In this document: positions 50,917 to 59,359 of the stretch, one piece after another
Layout: each line of letters starts with the position of its first letter
Position numbering within the stretch: the first letter of the stretch is position 1
Assembly: GCF_020886055.1 (NCBI RefSeq)
Contig: NZ_AP025184.1
Span: forward strand, 1,178,001 to 1,242,000
Source of the DNA: Flavobacterium ammoniigenes
Lineage (GTDB): Bacteria; Bacteroidota; Bacteroidia; Flavobacteriales; Flavobacteriaceae
Reading direction: 5' to 3'
Length of the DNA: 64,000 nucleotides
Notes under the pieces: model-generated
What the model was told of the DNA's origin: nothing
The model's database searches: none
Seen by the model: the letters and a program-made list of their open reading frames with translations, nothing else
Made by a program: the position numbers and the translations under genes

Positions 50917-51996
50917 TTATAAATTAAAAATTTTATAGCTCTGAAGTGTCGATTTAACAATGGTTTCGGTACGTTCTGGATGCGTATCCGAAATAAAGAG
51001 TTGTCCAAAGGTGTCGCTGTTTACCATGTCTATAATTTTAGCCACACGACTTTCGTCTAATTTGTCAAAAATATCATCAAAAAGTAAAATGGGTTTGACA
51101 CCACTTTGTTTTTTCAAAAATTCAAATTGTGCCAACTTTAACGCAATTAAAAATGATTTTTGTTGGCCTTGTGAACCAAATTTCTTGATGGGATAGGAGT
51201 CAATTTCAAATGATAAATCGTCTTTATGAATCCCAACACTGGTGAATTGTAACGCGCGATCTTTGTTGATATTTTCAACTAATAATGTTGCCAAATCATT
51301 GTCGAATAAATGACTTTCATACACGAGTTGAACCGTTTCTTGCGAATCAGTAATAGCTTGGTGGTGTTTGTTGAAAATAGGAATAAATTCTTGAATAAAT
51401 TCTTTTCTTTTTTGGAAAATAGATTGCGCAAAACCGTTGAGTTGCTCGTTGTAAATGGATAAAGTATCGTTGTCAAAAACATGATTTAAAGCAAAGTATT
51501 TCAACAAGGCATTGCGCTGACTAATTACTTTTTGGTATTGAATAAGTTGTTGTAAATAAAGTGCATCTAATTGTGATATCACACTATCCATGAATTTGCG
51601 ACGTGTTTCACTTCCTTCAATAATTAAATCCCTGTCGGCAGGTGAAATGATTACCAAAGGCACAAAGCCAATATGGTCTGAAAATTTATCGTAGACTTTT
51701 CCGTTGCGTTTAAGGATTTTCTTTTGCCCTTTTTTGAGACTGCACACAATTTGTTCAGCTCTATTCTCTTTTTCCAGTTCAGCATCGATTACAAAAAACT
51801 CTTCACCGTGTTTGATATTTTGGACAGCAAGCGGATTGAAATAACTCTTTCCGTAGGATAAATGGTAGATTGCATCGAGTACATTGGTTTTTCCGATTCC
51901 GTTTTTACCAACAAAACAATTGATTTTGGTGTCAAACTCGAAATTGGCCTCCGAAAAGTTCTTGTAATTGAATAATGAAATCTTTTTTAAATACAT
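50917..51996 (-). CDS. recF: DNA replication and repair protein RecF
   Basis: RecF loads RecA at gaps with RecO and RecR. The 359-residue product has Walker [13 protein letters not shown], the signature-like stretch [17 protein letters not shown] and Walker [15 protein letters not shown], all at family positions. The open frame continues 17 codons up to 52047, but the ATG at 51996 (MYLKKISLF) gives the normal RecF N-terminus. It is divergent from the TPR gene. Confidence 0.94.
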   Translation of the reverse strand: MYLKKISLFNYKNFSEANFEFDTKINCFVGKNGIGKTNVLDAIYHLSYGKSYFNPLAVQNIKHGEEFFVIDAELEKENRAEQIVCSLKKGQKKILKRNGKVYDKFSDHIGFVPLVIISPADRDLIIEGSETRRKFMDSVISQLDALYLQQLIQYQKVISQRNALLKYFALNHVFDNDTLSIYNEQLNGFAQSIFQKRKEFIQEFIPIFNKHHQAITDSQETVQLVYESHLFDNDLATLLVENINKDRALQFTSVGIHKDDLSFEIDSYPIKKFGSQGQQKSFLIALKLAQFEFLKKQSGVKPILLFDDIFDKLDESRVAKIIDMVNSDTFGQLFISDTHPERTETIVKSTLQSYKIFNL

Positions 51997-52107
51997 TTTT
52001 TGTCTTGCTGGAATGAAGAATGGGGCTTTATGAGAGCGCTTTTTCAAACTGCCCGCAAATTATTGAAAAATATCCATAAAATGCCTTTTAGATTTGAATA
52101 AAAATTT

Positions 52108-52115
52108 TATTTTTG
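52108..52115 (+). promoter_or_regulatory. Putative -7 box of the TPR-protein gene
   Basis: TATTTTTG matches TAnnTTTG and lies 22 nt before the ATG at 52138. Confidence 0.5.
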
Positions 52116-52137
52116 CCACTCACTAAATTTAATTGAA

Positions 52138-52911
52138 ATGGCCACTTATAATAAAAGAGGATATAAAACCCCGAAAGAAAAAGAAGTTAAAGAAGTTGTA
52201 GAAGATGTACTGATTGATGAAAAAGACAGCACCACTGCTGGTGTTTTTTCAAAATTGGACGAAACTGCTTCTAAAACGGAAGATTTTGTTGCTAAAAATC
52301 AAAAAGTAATCATTGGATTTGTTGCTGCTATTGCTTTAGTGACTGTTGGGTATTTAGCCTATGAGAAATTCATCGCTACACCAAAAGAGGAAGAAGCGGC
52401 TAATGAAATGTTTGTGGCTCAACAAAATTTCCAAAAAGCAACTGACGGAGTAGCAAGTGACTCTTTGTATAAATTGTCATTGAATGGTTCTGAAGGTAAA
52501 TTTGGTTTTATTAAAATTGCTGAAGAATACGCTGGAACAGATGCAGGAAACTTGGCTAACTATTATGCAGGTATTGCTTACTTGAATACAGGAAAATATG
52601 CTGAAGCTATTGATTTCTTAAGCCAGTTTGAATCAAAAGACATGATATTAAGTGCTTTGGCTAAAGGGGCAATAGGCGATGCTTACGCTCAAAAAAACCA
52701 ACCCAAAGAGGCTTTAGAAAATTACATCAAAGCGGTTGAGGCTAGTAAAAACGATTTTACAACGCCACGTTTCTTGTTAAAAGCTGGTAAAACAGCTTTG
52801 GCATTAGGAAACAAAGAAGAAGCTTTGAAATACCTTACCGATATTAAAGATAATTATGATACAACTCCTGAAGCAGCTTCAGTTGATGTATTGATTGGAT
52901 TGGCACAATAG
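52138..52911 (+). CDS. TPR-containing single-pass membrane protein
   Basis: The 257-residue product has a charged N-terminal region, one membrane helix (about 60-80, VIIGFVAAIALVTVGYLAYE) and TPR-like helices with GNLANYYAGIAYLNTGKYAEAI, YAQKNQPKEALENYIKAVEA and KTALALGNKEEALKYL. The layout resembles YfgM-type ancillary proteins of the envelope, which bind SecYEG. A role in protein quality control at the membrane is possible but unproven. ribH and mutL follow on the same strand. Confidence 0.82.
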   Translation: MATYNKRGYKTPKEKEVKEVVEDVLIDEKDSTTAGVFSKLDETASKTEDFVAKNQKVIIGFVAAIALVTVGYLAYEKFIATPKEEEAANEMFVAQQNFQKATDGVASDSLYKLSLNGSEGKFGFIKIAEEYAGTDAGNLANYYAGIAYLNTGKYAEAIDFLSQFESKDMILSALAKGAIGDAYAQKNQPKEALENYIKAVEASKNDFTTPRFLLKAGKTALALGNKEEALKYLTDIKDNYDTTPEAASVDVLIGLAQ

Positions 52912-53027
52912 TTCATTTCCAAACTACAATTTAGGTTAGCAATTATAGTCCCATTAGTTTTCTAAGGAGTTGTAATTTCTAACCTTTATTTTTTATCTTT
53001 AACTCACAACCTTAAACTTGATTTACG

Positions 53028-53600
53028 ATGGCTACCGAAAATAAAAATTTATCAGAATACGATAAAAATAGCGTTCCAGATGCTCGCAATTTTCGTTTTG
53101 GAATTGTAGTGGCCGAGTGGAATGAAACCATTACCGAAGGGCTTTATAATGGTGCGTTTACAACCTTGATAGAGAACCAAGTTCCTCAGCAACAGATTAT
53201 TCGTTGGAATGTTCCGGGAAGTTTTGAATTGGTGTATGGTGCCAAAAAAATGCTGCAAACTCAAAATGTCGATGCGGTAATCGTAATTGGTTGCGTAATT
53301 CAAGGACAAACCAAACATTTTGATTTCGTTTGTGAAGGCGTAACTCAAGGAATCAAGGATTTAAATGTACAAACGGATATTCCTGTTATTTTTTGTGTGT
53401 TGACCGACAATACCATGCAACAATCAATTGATAGAAGCGGTGGTATTCACGGCAACAAAGGAACAGAGGCGGCTATAGCGGCTATCAAAATGGCTTTTAT
53501 TCGTCAGCAAGCTTCCTTTTCTAATCAAATGGACAATCAGCACTTATTAGTAAATGCTACTTTGCAAATTGATAGTAAGCCATTGCAAATAGAAGAATAG
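53028..53600 (+). CDS. ribH: 6,7-dimethyl-8-ribityllumazine synthase
   Basis: RibH joins the pyrimidine and the butanone phosphate in riboflavin synthesis and forms a cage of 60 subunits in many bacteria. The 190-residue product has the family stretches VAEWNETITEGLYNGA, VPGSFELVYGAKKM, GCVIQGQTKHFDFVC with the catalytic His region and GNKGTEAAIAAIKM. It is about 30 residues longer than average, mostly at the C-terminus. No FMN riboswitch is visible in the 116-bp gap upstream. A terminator follows. Confidence 0.93.
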   Translation: MATENKNLSEYDKNSVPDARNFRFGIVVAEWNETITEGLYNGAFTTLIENQVPQQQIIRWNVPGSFELVYGAKKMLQTQNVDAVIVIGCVIQGQTKHFDFVCEGVTQGIKDLNVQTDIPVIFCVLTDNTMQQSIDRSGGIHGNKGTEAAIAAIKMAFIRQQASFSNQMDNQHLLVNATLQIDSKPLQIEE

Positions 53601-53620
53601 ATAAAACAAAATACATTTTG

Positions 53621-53656
53621 AAACCTATACTGTTAACTAACTAGTATAGGTTTTTC
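53621..53656 (+). terminator. Terminator after ribH
   Basis: AAACCTATACT pairs with AGTATAGGTTT across a 12-base loop and is followed by T-rich sequence. Confidence 0.65.
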
Positions 53657-53701
53657 TGTTTTTTGTAATTAGTGATGTTTTAAAACCAAGTATAAATTCC
53701 C

Positions 53702-53709
53702 TAAATTTG
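53702..53709 (+). promoter_or_regulatory. Putative -7 box of mutL
   Basis: TAAATTTG matches TAnnTTTG and lies 49 nt before the mutL ATG. Confidence 0.4.
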
Positions 53710-53758
53710 TGCTTTATGGTTTGGCCATAAATTAAACCCAACAATTAAAACTTTTTTG

Positions 53759-55621
53759 ATGTCGAGTATTATTCAATTACTTCCTGATCATGTTGCCAAT
53801 CAAATTGCCGCTGGAGAAGTGGTGCAGCGACCAGCTTCTGTGGTGAAAGAGTTATTGGAAAATGCGGTCGATGCCAAAGCAACAGACATCAAATTGATCA
53901 TTAAGGATGCTGGTAAGTCCTTGATTCAAGTGATTGATAATGGAGTAGGTATGAGTGTAACCGATGCGCGTTTGTGTTTTGAGCGCCATGCTACTTCAAA
54001 AATTCGCCAGGCCGAAGATTTATTTTCCTTGCACACCAAAGGTTTTCGCGGTGAAGCCTTAGCCTCTATTGCGGCGATTGCTCATGTCGAAATGAAAACC
54101 AAGCAGGACCAGGAAGAACTAGGAACACATCTTATTATTGAAGGAAGTAAATTTATTTCTCAAGAAGTGGCAGTTTTGCCCAAGGGAACTTCGTTTGCGG
54201 TTAAAAATCTATTTTATAATATTCCGGCTCGACGCAATTTCTTGAAATCGGATATTGTGGAATACCGTCATGTGATTGACGAGTTCCAACGTGTTGCCTT
54301 GGCACATCCCAATATTCATTTCACTTTTTATCACAATGGAAGTGAAATGTTCAATTTGCCTCAATCTAATTTCAGACAGCGAATTGTGGCTATTTTTTCG
54401 GGTAAAACCAATGAAAAATTAGTTCCAGTTCAAGAAGAAACTGAAATTGTCGAGATCCAAGGATTTGTGAGCAAACCTGAATTTGCCAAAAAAAATAGGG
54501 GAGAGCAATTCTTTTTTGTTAACGATCGCTACATCAAAAGTGGCTATTTGCATCACGCAGTGATGGCAGCCTATGACGGAATTCTGAAAGATGGGACTCA
54601 ACCAAGTTATTTCTTGTTTCTGACTGTTCCACCTCATACGATTGATATCAATATTCATCCAACTAAAACCGAGATTAAGTTTGATGATGAACAAGCTTTG
54701 TATGCGATTTTAAGAGCCGCTATCAAACACAGCTTGGGACAATTTAATGTGGCCCCTATTTTGGACTTTGATCGCGATGCTAATTTGGATACGCCTTATC
54801 ATTACAAAGATGTTGAAGGAGCCATGCCTACTGTTCAAGTGGATGCTAATTTCAATCCTTTTGCTGACGAAAAAGCAACAAAATCCTATTCGGGTTCAAG
54901 TTCTAATTATAAAAAAACCGCAATTGCTTCGAGTTGGGAAGGATTGTATGTGGGTTTAAAACAAGAAACAGAAACCTTTTCGGCAGCTAGCAATTTTAGC
55001 TTTGAAAATGAAGAAGTCACCGCTTCTTTGTTTGATCTAGAAGATGCTGAACCCACGGTACATAGAACCTATCAAATTCATAAAAAATACATTGTGTCCC
55101 CAATCAAATCAGGGATGGTGATTGTCGATCAACAACGGGCACATCAACGCGTGTTGTACGAACAATTTTTGGTTAGTATGACGGTGCAACAAGCTTCTAG
55201 CCAGCAATTGTTATTTCCATTGAATTTGTCTTTTTCAAATAATGAGTTGGAATTGATTGCCGAATTGCAATTGTCTTTGATGAATACAGGATTTGTTTTT
55301 GAGGAAACCCAAGCCGACCATATTGTTATTTCTGGAATTCCAGTCAATATCACCGAAAGTGAAGTTGCTTTAGTTTTGGAACAATTGCTATCTGATTTGG
55401 AAGATGGTATTCCGGAAAGTAGTTTCAGTCAAAACGATACGATAGCCAAATCGATGGCGAAAAGTTTGGCGGTTAAAACCGGAAGTTATTTGACCGAAAA
55501 AGAACAAGAAAATTTGGTTAATGGCCTGTTTGCTTGTAAGGAGCCTAATGTTTCCCCATTTCAAAAACCCACTTTTATCACGATGCGTGTGGAAGATATA
55601 GATAAAAAATTTGCCCTATGA
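53759..55621 (+). CDS. mutL: DNA mismatch repair protein MutL, endonuclease motifs degenerate
   Basis: MutL links MutS to downstream steps of mismatch repair. The 620-residue product has the GHKL ATPase motifs (LLENAVDAKATDI, DNGVGM, RHATSKI, KGFRGEALASI), a linker and a C-terminal dimerisation domain. The family's endonuclease motif DQHAxxExxxxE reads D457-Q-Q-R-A-H-Q-R-V-L-Y-E468, lacking the His and the middle Glu. The C-terminal CPHGRP motif reads S599-P-F-Q-K-P604, and the ACRxAIKAG stretch reads AKSLAVKTG. Nicking activity is therefore unlikely. The TGA stop overlaps the ATG of the rhomboid gene. A TTG three bases upstream is in frame, but ATG 53759 fits. Confidence 0.95.
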   Translation: MSSIIQLLPDHVANQIAAGEVVQRPASVVKELLENAVDAKATDIKLIIKDAGKSLIQVIDNGVGMSVTDARLCFERHATSKIRQAEDLFSLHTKGFRGEALASIAAIAHVEMKTKQDQEELGTHLIIEGSKFISQEVAVLPKGTSFAVKNLFYNIPARRNFLKSDIVEYRHVIDEFQRVALAHPNIHFTFYHNGSEMFNLPQSNFRQRIVAIFSGKTNEKLVPVQEETEIVEIQGFVSKPEFAKKNRGEQFFFVNDRYIKSGYLHHAVMAAYDGILKDGTQPSYFLFLTVPPHTIDINIHPTKTEIKFDDEQALYAILRAAIKHSLGQFNVAPILDFDRDANLDTPYHYKDVEGAMPTVQVDANFNPFADEKATKSYSGSSSNYKKTAIASSWEGLYVGLKQETETFSAASNFSFENEEVTASLFDLEDAEPTVHRTYQIHKKYIVSPIKSGMVIVDQQRAHQRVLYEQFLVSMTVQQASSQQLLFPLNLSFSNNELELIAELQLSLMNTGFVFEETQADHIVISGIPVNITESEVALVLEQLLSDLEDGIPESSFSQNDTIAKSMAKSLAVKTGSYLTEKEQENLVNGLFACKEPNVSPFQKPTFITMRVEDIDKKFAL

Positions 55622-56364
55622 GAAATGTAACAGAGACGGTTAAACAGTTAATCATTATTAATATTTTATTTTTTATTGGTACCCTTTTAGTATCGGGTCC
55701 TGCCTATAAATACCTCGCTTTATTTTTTCCTGAAAACCAAGATTTTAAAGCTTGGCAGCCCATAACTTATATGTTTATGCACGGCGGATTTATGCATATT
55801 TTGTTTAATATGTTCGCTTTGTATTCGTTTGGTTCGGCTTTAGAATTATTTTGGGGAAGCAAGAAGTTTTTGTTTTTCTATATTTCGTGTGGATTGGGTT
55901 CGGCCTTAGTGCATACCGGAGTGAATTATTATCATTTTCAAGAAGGTTTAAATACCCTGCTTTCTAATGGTTTTTCGAAGGTAGAAATTCTACAGTTGTT
56001 GAATGAAGGTAAAATAGATACCCGTTGGCAAGAGCTTTTAACCGTTACTGAATTTCAGAATTTCACTAGCGCCTATTTAGGAACAGCTGTTGGTGCTTCG
56101 GGAGCGATTTACGGAATCATTGTTGCGTTTGCATTCATGTTTCCAGAGGCTGAATTAGGTTTGATGTTTATTCCCATTCCGATTAAAGCCAAATACTTTG
56201 TACCTGGATTGGTATTGATTGATTTATATCTAGGTGTTTCTGGTAAATCCATCTTTGGCGGAGGCGGTATTGCTCATTTTGCGCATGTTGGAGGGGCTTT
56301 GTTTGGTTTCTTAATTATGTGGTATTGGAAGAAAAATCAGTTCAATTCGAACCGTTGGAACTAG
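55618..56364 (+). CDS. Rhomboid-family intramembrane serine protease
   Basis: The 248-residue product has at least six membrane helices and the catalytic dyad: Ser in GASGAIYG and His in HFAHVGGALFG. The YMFMHGGFMHILFNMFALY helix with the conserved HxxxN is present, along with GLGSALVHTG. It begins at an ATGA overlap with the mutL stop. Rhomboids cut single-pass membrane proteins; no substrate can be named. A second rhomboid gene starts 25 bp downstream. Confidence 0.9.
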   Translation: MRNVTETVKQLIIINILFFIGTLLVSGPAYKYLALFFPENQDFKAWQPITYMFMHGGFMHILFNMFALYSFGSALELFWGSKKFLFFYISCGLGSALVHTGVNYYHFQEGLNTLLSNGFSKVEILQLLNEGKIDTRWQELLTVTEFQNFTSAYLGTAVGASGAIYGIIVAFAFMFPEAELGLMFIPIPIKAKYFVPGLVLIDLYLGVSGKSIFGGGGIAHFAHVGGALFGFLIMWYWKKNQFNSNRWN

Positions 56365-56389
56365 TTAAGAATCAGTAATATTTTTACAA

Positions 56390-57235
56390 ATGAGTAGTAT
56401 ACTGGACGATATAAAAATGCAATATCAATTTGGAGGAGTAGCCTTTAGGCTTATCTTTTGGAATGTTTTGTGTTTTCTTGTTTCAGTACTATTTTTCTAT
56501 AACTTTCAGTTGGGAGTTTTCCATTTTCCATCGTGGATCGCATTGTCTTCAGATCCAAATGTATTTATTACAATGCCTTGGACTTTAATTAGCTATGCTT
56601 TTTTTCATCATGGAATTGGGCATTTGTTTTTTAATATGATGGTCTTGCATTTCTCCAGTATGCTTTTCTTGACTTTTTTTAATTCCAAACAATTTATGGG
56701 ATTGTATTTGTTAAGTGCACTATTTTCAGGAGTAGCATTTGTGGTGGGTTATTATTTTTTGCAAATGAATTCATCTATGGTGGGTGCTTCAGGAGCAATA
56801 ATGGCAATTTTAGTGGCTACAACGACTTATCGTCCATTAATGACTGTTCGATTACTGTTTTTTGGTAACGTTAAATTATGGCACCTAACAGCAGTAATTT
56901 TGGTACTGGACTTCATGCAGTTTAAAATTGAAAATACTGGTGGACATATTGCGCATTTGGCGGGTGCTTTTTTTGGATTTATTTTTATTAAATTGCTTCA
57001 AAATGGAATGGATCTGAGTCGGATTTTAAATAATCCATTTAAACAATCAAAACGTACTCCTTTTAAAAAGGTACATAAAAATTATTCCAAACCGCTAGCA
57101 AAGCCGAGTTCAAGAATAGTGGTAAAAGATAAAACGCAGCAACAAATTGATGAAATTTTAGATAAAATTAGTCAATCCGGTTATGATTGTTTGACCCAAG
57201 AAGAAAAAGAATTTCTGTTCAAAGCAGGAAAATAA
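56390..57235 (+). CDS. Rhomboid-family intramembrane serine protease with a C-terminal extension
   Basis: The 281-residue product has six membrane helices with the catalytic Ser in VGASGAIMA, the His in GHIAHLAGAFFG and HxxxN in GHLFFNM. A cytoplasmic tail of about 70 residues follows: basic, then a helical IDEILDKISQSGYDCLTQEEKEFL segment in condensed form, known from other Bacteroidota rhomboids. It is the second of two adjacent rhomboid genes; their sequences differ enough that recent duplication is unlikely. Confidence 0.88.
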   Translation: MSSILDDIKMQYQFGGVAFRLIFWNVLCFLVSVLFFYNFQLGVFHFPSWIALSSDPNVFITMPWTLISYAFFHHGIGHLFFNMMVLHFSSMLFLTFFNSKQFMGLYLLSALFSGVAFVVGYYFLQMNSSMVGASGAIMAILVATTTYRPLMTVRLLFFGNVKLWHLTAVILVLDFMQFKIENTGGHIAHLAGAFFGFIFIKLLQNGMDLSRILNNPFKQSKRTPFKKVHKNYSKPLAKPSSRIVVKDKTQQQIDEILDKISQSGYDCLTQEEKEFLFKAGK

Positions 57236-57254
57236 TTTTAGATAGAATACGAAG

Positions 57255-58301
57255 ATGAAAAATCTTTCATGGTTTAACAAAGGGATGTTTCTTTTAAATA
57301 TAGTGCTGACTGTAGTGACATTCAGTGCGTATTTGTTACCTTTTTTAGCACCGAAAGCATTTCCATTATTATCGGTATTGACCTTGTTTATGCCTTTATT
57401 TTTTGTGTTTAATGCTTTGTTCTTTTTTTATTGGGGAGTCCAATTTAAAAAGCGAATGATTTTATCAGGCTTGGTTCTTTTAATGGGAATTACCTTTATT
57501 AATAAATTCTATAAATTTTCTACCAAAGAATTTCCCGAAAGCGAAAAGGATTTTACAGTCATGAGTTACAATGTTCGGTTGCTCAATCTTTTTAAATGGA
57601 TTGATAGAGACGATGTGCCTTTGCAAATTGTGAGTTTTATCAATGATGAAAATCCAGATATTTTATGTATCCAAGAGTATTCTACTTCAGCGGATATCGA
57701 TTTGAAAGTATATCCCCACAAATATATTTTAATGGCGGGTGACCAAATTAAAACCGGCCAAGCTATTTTTTCTAAATTTCCTATTATCAATGAAGGAAAT
57801 ATTGTTTTTCCTAATTCGAATAACAATGTCATTTTTGCTGATATTAAGAAAGGAAAAGAAACGATTCGTGTCTATAATATGCATTTGCAATCCATCAAAA
57901 TCTCTCCCGATGTTACTGAAATTAACGATGATATCAATGTGATTAATCAAAGCAAATCGCAAAAATTGTTTAACCGAATCAGTAAAGCTTTCAAACAACA
58001 ACAGCAACAAGCGGAATTGTTTAAAGAACACAAAAATGATTGTCAATATCCTTTAATCATTTGCGGCGACATGAATAATAGTGCGTTTTCTTATGTATAC
58101 CGAAACATAAAAGGCAAATTAAGAGATAGCTTTGAAGAAGCTGGTAAAGGTTTTGGTGCAACCTATAAGTTTCGCTATTACCCAGCGCGCATCGATTATA
58201 TTTTTGCTGATGAAAAAATGAAAGTGAAAAAATTCGAAAGCTTTTCGAGTTTTGAAAATTCGGACCATTATCCTATAATGGCTAAACTTTCTTTTGAGTA
58301 A
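57255..58301 (+). CDS. Membrane-linked endonuclease/exonuclease/phosphatase-family protein
   Basis: The 348-residue product has three N-terminal membrane helices (about 10-85) and an EEP catalytic domain: the start VMSYNVRLL, metal Glu in CIQEYS, Asp/Asn in CGDMNNSAFSYVY, Asp in RIDYIF and SDHYPIM with the catalytic His. It could act on phospholipid or nucleic-acid phosphodiesters near the membrane; the substrate is unknown. It is the last gene of the rightward mutL/rhomboid group and its stop abuts the wbqC stop on the other strand. Confidence 0.85.
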   Translation: MKNLSWFNKGMFLLNIVLTVVTFSAYLLPFLAPKAFPLLSVLTLFMPLFFVFNALFFFYWGVQFKKRMILSGLVLLMGITFINKFYKFSTKEFPESEKDFTVMSYNVRLLNLFKWIDRDDVPLQIVSFINDENPDILCIQEYSTSADIDLKVYPHKYILMAGDQIKTGQAIFSKFPIINEGNIVFPNSNNNVIFADIKKGKETIRVYNMHLQSIKISPDVTEINDDINVINQSKSQKLFNRISKAFKQQQQQAELFKEHKNDCQYPLIICGDMNNSAFSYVYRNIKGKLRDSFEEAGKGFGATYKFRYYPARIDYIFADEKMKVKKFESFSSFENSDHYPIMAKLSFE

Positions 58302-58928
58302 TTACTTTATGTCTAGGGATTGCGATTTCAAATAATCCAAAGCAAATTTTCCTTCGTTGAATACCAAATCCAATACACTAAGATTGTTGATGAAACCAAA
58401 TTTATCATCAAACACTTGGGTGTAACTTTCAAATTGAGATTGGTCTTTTTTTCCGTTGGCCAAATAGCGAAAATCAATTATTTCGTTAGCCTTAATTTCA
58501 TGTACATATTCGGTTGTTGTAGTATACTCAATTTTCATTCGAAGGCAACGTGTAATCAACTCAAATACTTCTAGATTTAAGTCCATTAAAAAGGAATGTT
58601 TTTTTTCAAAAACCGGAAGTAAATCGTCTTCAAAAAATTCAAAAAATGGAGAACTTCTGTAGGCGGCTTCTAAAGATTTGAAGTGTTGTTTTTGCCAATC
58701 AAAATCATTTTCAATTTGAATGTCTTTTGTTTTTTGATGGGCTATTTTCGAATGTTTTACAGGAATATTGAGTAGTTGAATTCCATTAGGACTGTAGATA
58801 TAAGTCCGATTCCGATTGGTTTGTTTTTGGAAATTATCTTCCATTTCAAAAGTGACTTTTTCGGCTTGAACAATAGCCGCAAAATGACTGATAGAAGGGA
58901 AGTAAGTAGGGTGAATAAGAATGTTCAT
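58302..58928 (-). CDS. WbqC-family protein
   Basis: The 208-residue product starts with the family opening HPTYFPSISHFAAIVQAEKV and keeps the NRTYIYSPNGIQLLNIPVKHS and YRSSPFFEFFEDDLL stretches, as in WbqC-like proteins linked to polysaccharide or lipid modification. The enzymatic role is not settled. It is the final gene of the parA-to-wbqC series and follows the S23-like cassette. Its stop codon abuts the EEP gene's stop. Confidence 0.83.
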   Translation of the reverse strand: MNILIHPTYFPSISHFAAIVQAEKVTFEMEDNFQKQTNRNRTYIYSPNGIQLLNIPVKHSKIAHQKTKDIQIENDFDWQKQHFKSLEAAYRSSPFFEFFEDDLLPVFEKKHSFLMDLNLEVFELITRCLRMKIEYTTTTEYVHEIKANEIIDFRYLANGKKDQSQFESYTQVFDDKFGFINNLSVLDLVFNEGKFALDYLKSQSLDIK

Positions 58929-58930
58929 TC

Positions 58931-58978
58931 GGTTATTCGTTGATTTGGTTATTTGTTGATTTGATAATTTCGTAATCC
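58931..58978 (-). repeat. Octamer array E, left arm of the cassette
   Basis: On the minus strand, units of eight read GGATTACG, AAATTATC, AAATCAAC, AAATAACC, AAATCAAC, GAATAACC. The first three units pair with array F (59319-59342). The stop codon and last nine codons of the S23-like gene lie within this array, and it ends three bases before the wbqC ATG. Confidence 0.75.
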
Positions 58979-59311
58979 ATTTAACTTATTAGTAATGCTC
59001 TCTAATTCCAATCTTAATTTTGAATATACTTCTTCCGAAATAAAATTCATTTCAAAGCATAAGATAAGTTGGTTAATTACTTCAATAGCAGAGCTAAAAG
59101 CCATCGTAGTAAAATGAGCTTTGTCTTTATAAGTAGTTCTTGCAGAGCCTTCCGCTATATTAGAATAAATTGAAACTGCAGCTCTTCGTAATTGGGAAAT
59201 TAATCCAAACTTTTCTTGATCAGGAAATGTTGAAGTTATGGTATAGATTGTTTTGGTAAATTCTTTTGATTCGTTCCAAACTTCAAGTTTTTCAAATGAA
59301 TAAGTATACAT
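58949..59311 (-). CDS. Four-helix-bundle protein (S23/IVS-like)
   Basis: The 120-residue product is a compact all-helical protein with the family signature FEKLEVW, FGLISQLRRAAVSIYSNIAEGSAR in condensed form and a helix carrying SSAIEVINQLI. Relatives are encoded inside intervening sequences of 23S rRNA genes in Leptospira and others, and act as RNA- or DNA-associated helper proteins of uncertain role. Here no rRNA is near. The start is set at ATG 59311, since the open frame starts with TTG at 59320. The gene lies between lepB and wbqC on the same strand and is enclosed by the inverted octamer arrays E and F. Confidence 0.88.
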   Translation of the reverse strand: MYTYSFEKLEVWNESKEFTKTIYTITSTFPDQEKFGLISQLRRAAVSIYSNIAEGSARTTYKDKAHFTTMAFSSAIEVINQLILCFEMNFISEEVYSKLRLELESITNKLNGLRNYQINK

Positions 59312-59318
59312 TTTTTTC

Positions 59319-59350
59319 AAATTACCAAATTATCAAATCAACGAACAAAC
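59319..59350 (+). repeat. Octamer array F, right arm of the cassette
   Basis: Four octamers: AAATTACC, AAATTATC, AAATCAAC, GAACAAAC. The first three match array E on the opposite strand in 21 of 24 positions, which makes a 24-bp imperfect inverted repeat around the S23-like gene. It lies 10 bp before the lepB stop codon. Confidence 0.75.
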
Positions 59351-59359
59351 AACTTTAAA

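Noticed and set aside
52912..53027. FMN riboswitch upstream of ribH
   Set aside because: The 116-bp gap is too short and shows none of the conserved RFN stems.
58949..59311. Diversity-generating retroelement accessory gene (Avd-like)
   Set aside because: The four-helix-bundle fold is shared with Avd, but there is no reverse transcriptase, template repeat or variable repeat nearby.
36568..59350. Octamer arrays as CRISPR repeats
   Set aside because: Units are 8 bp, directly joined without unique spacers and not longer than about 50 bp, so they are not CRISPR arrays.
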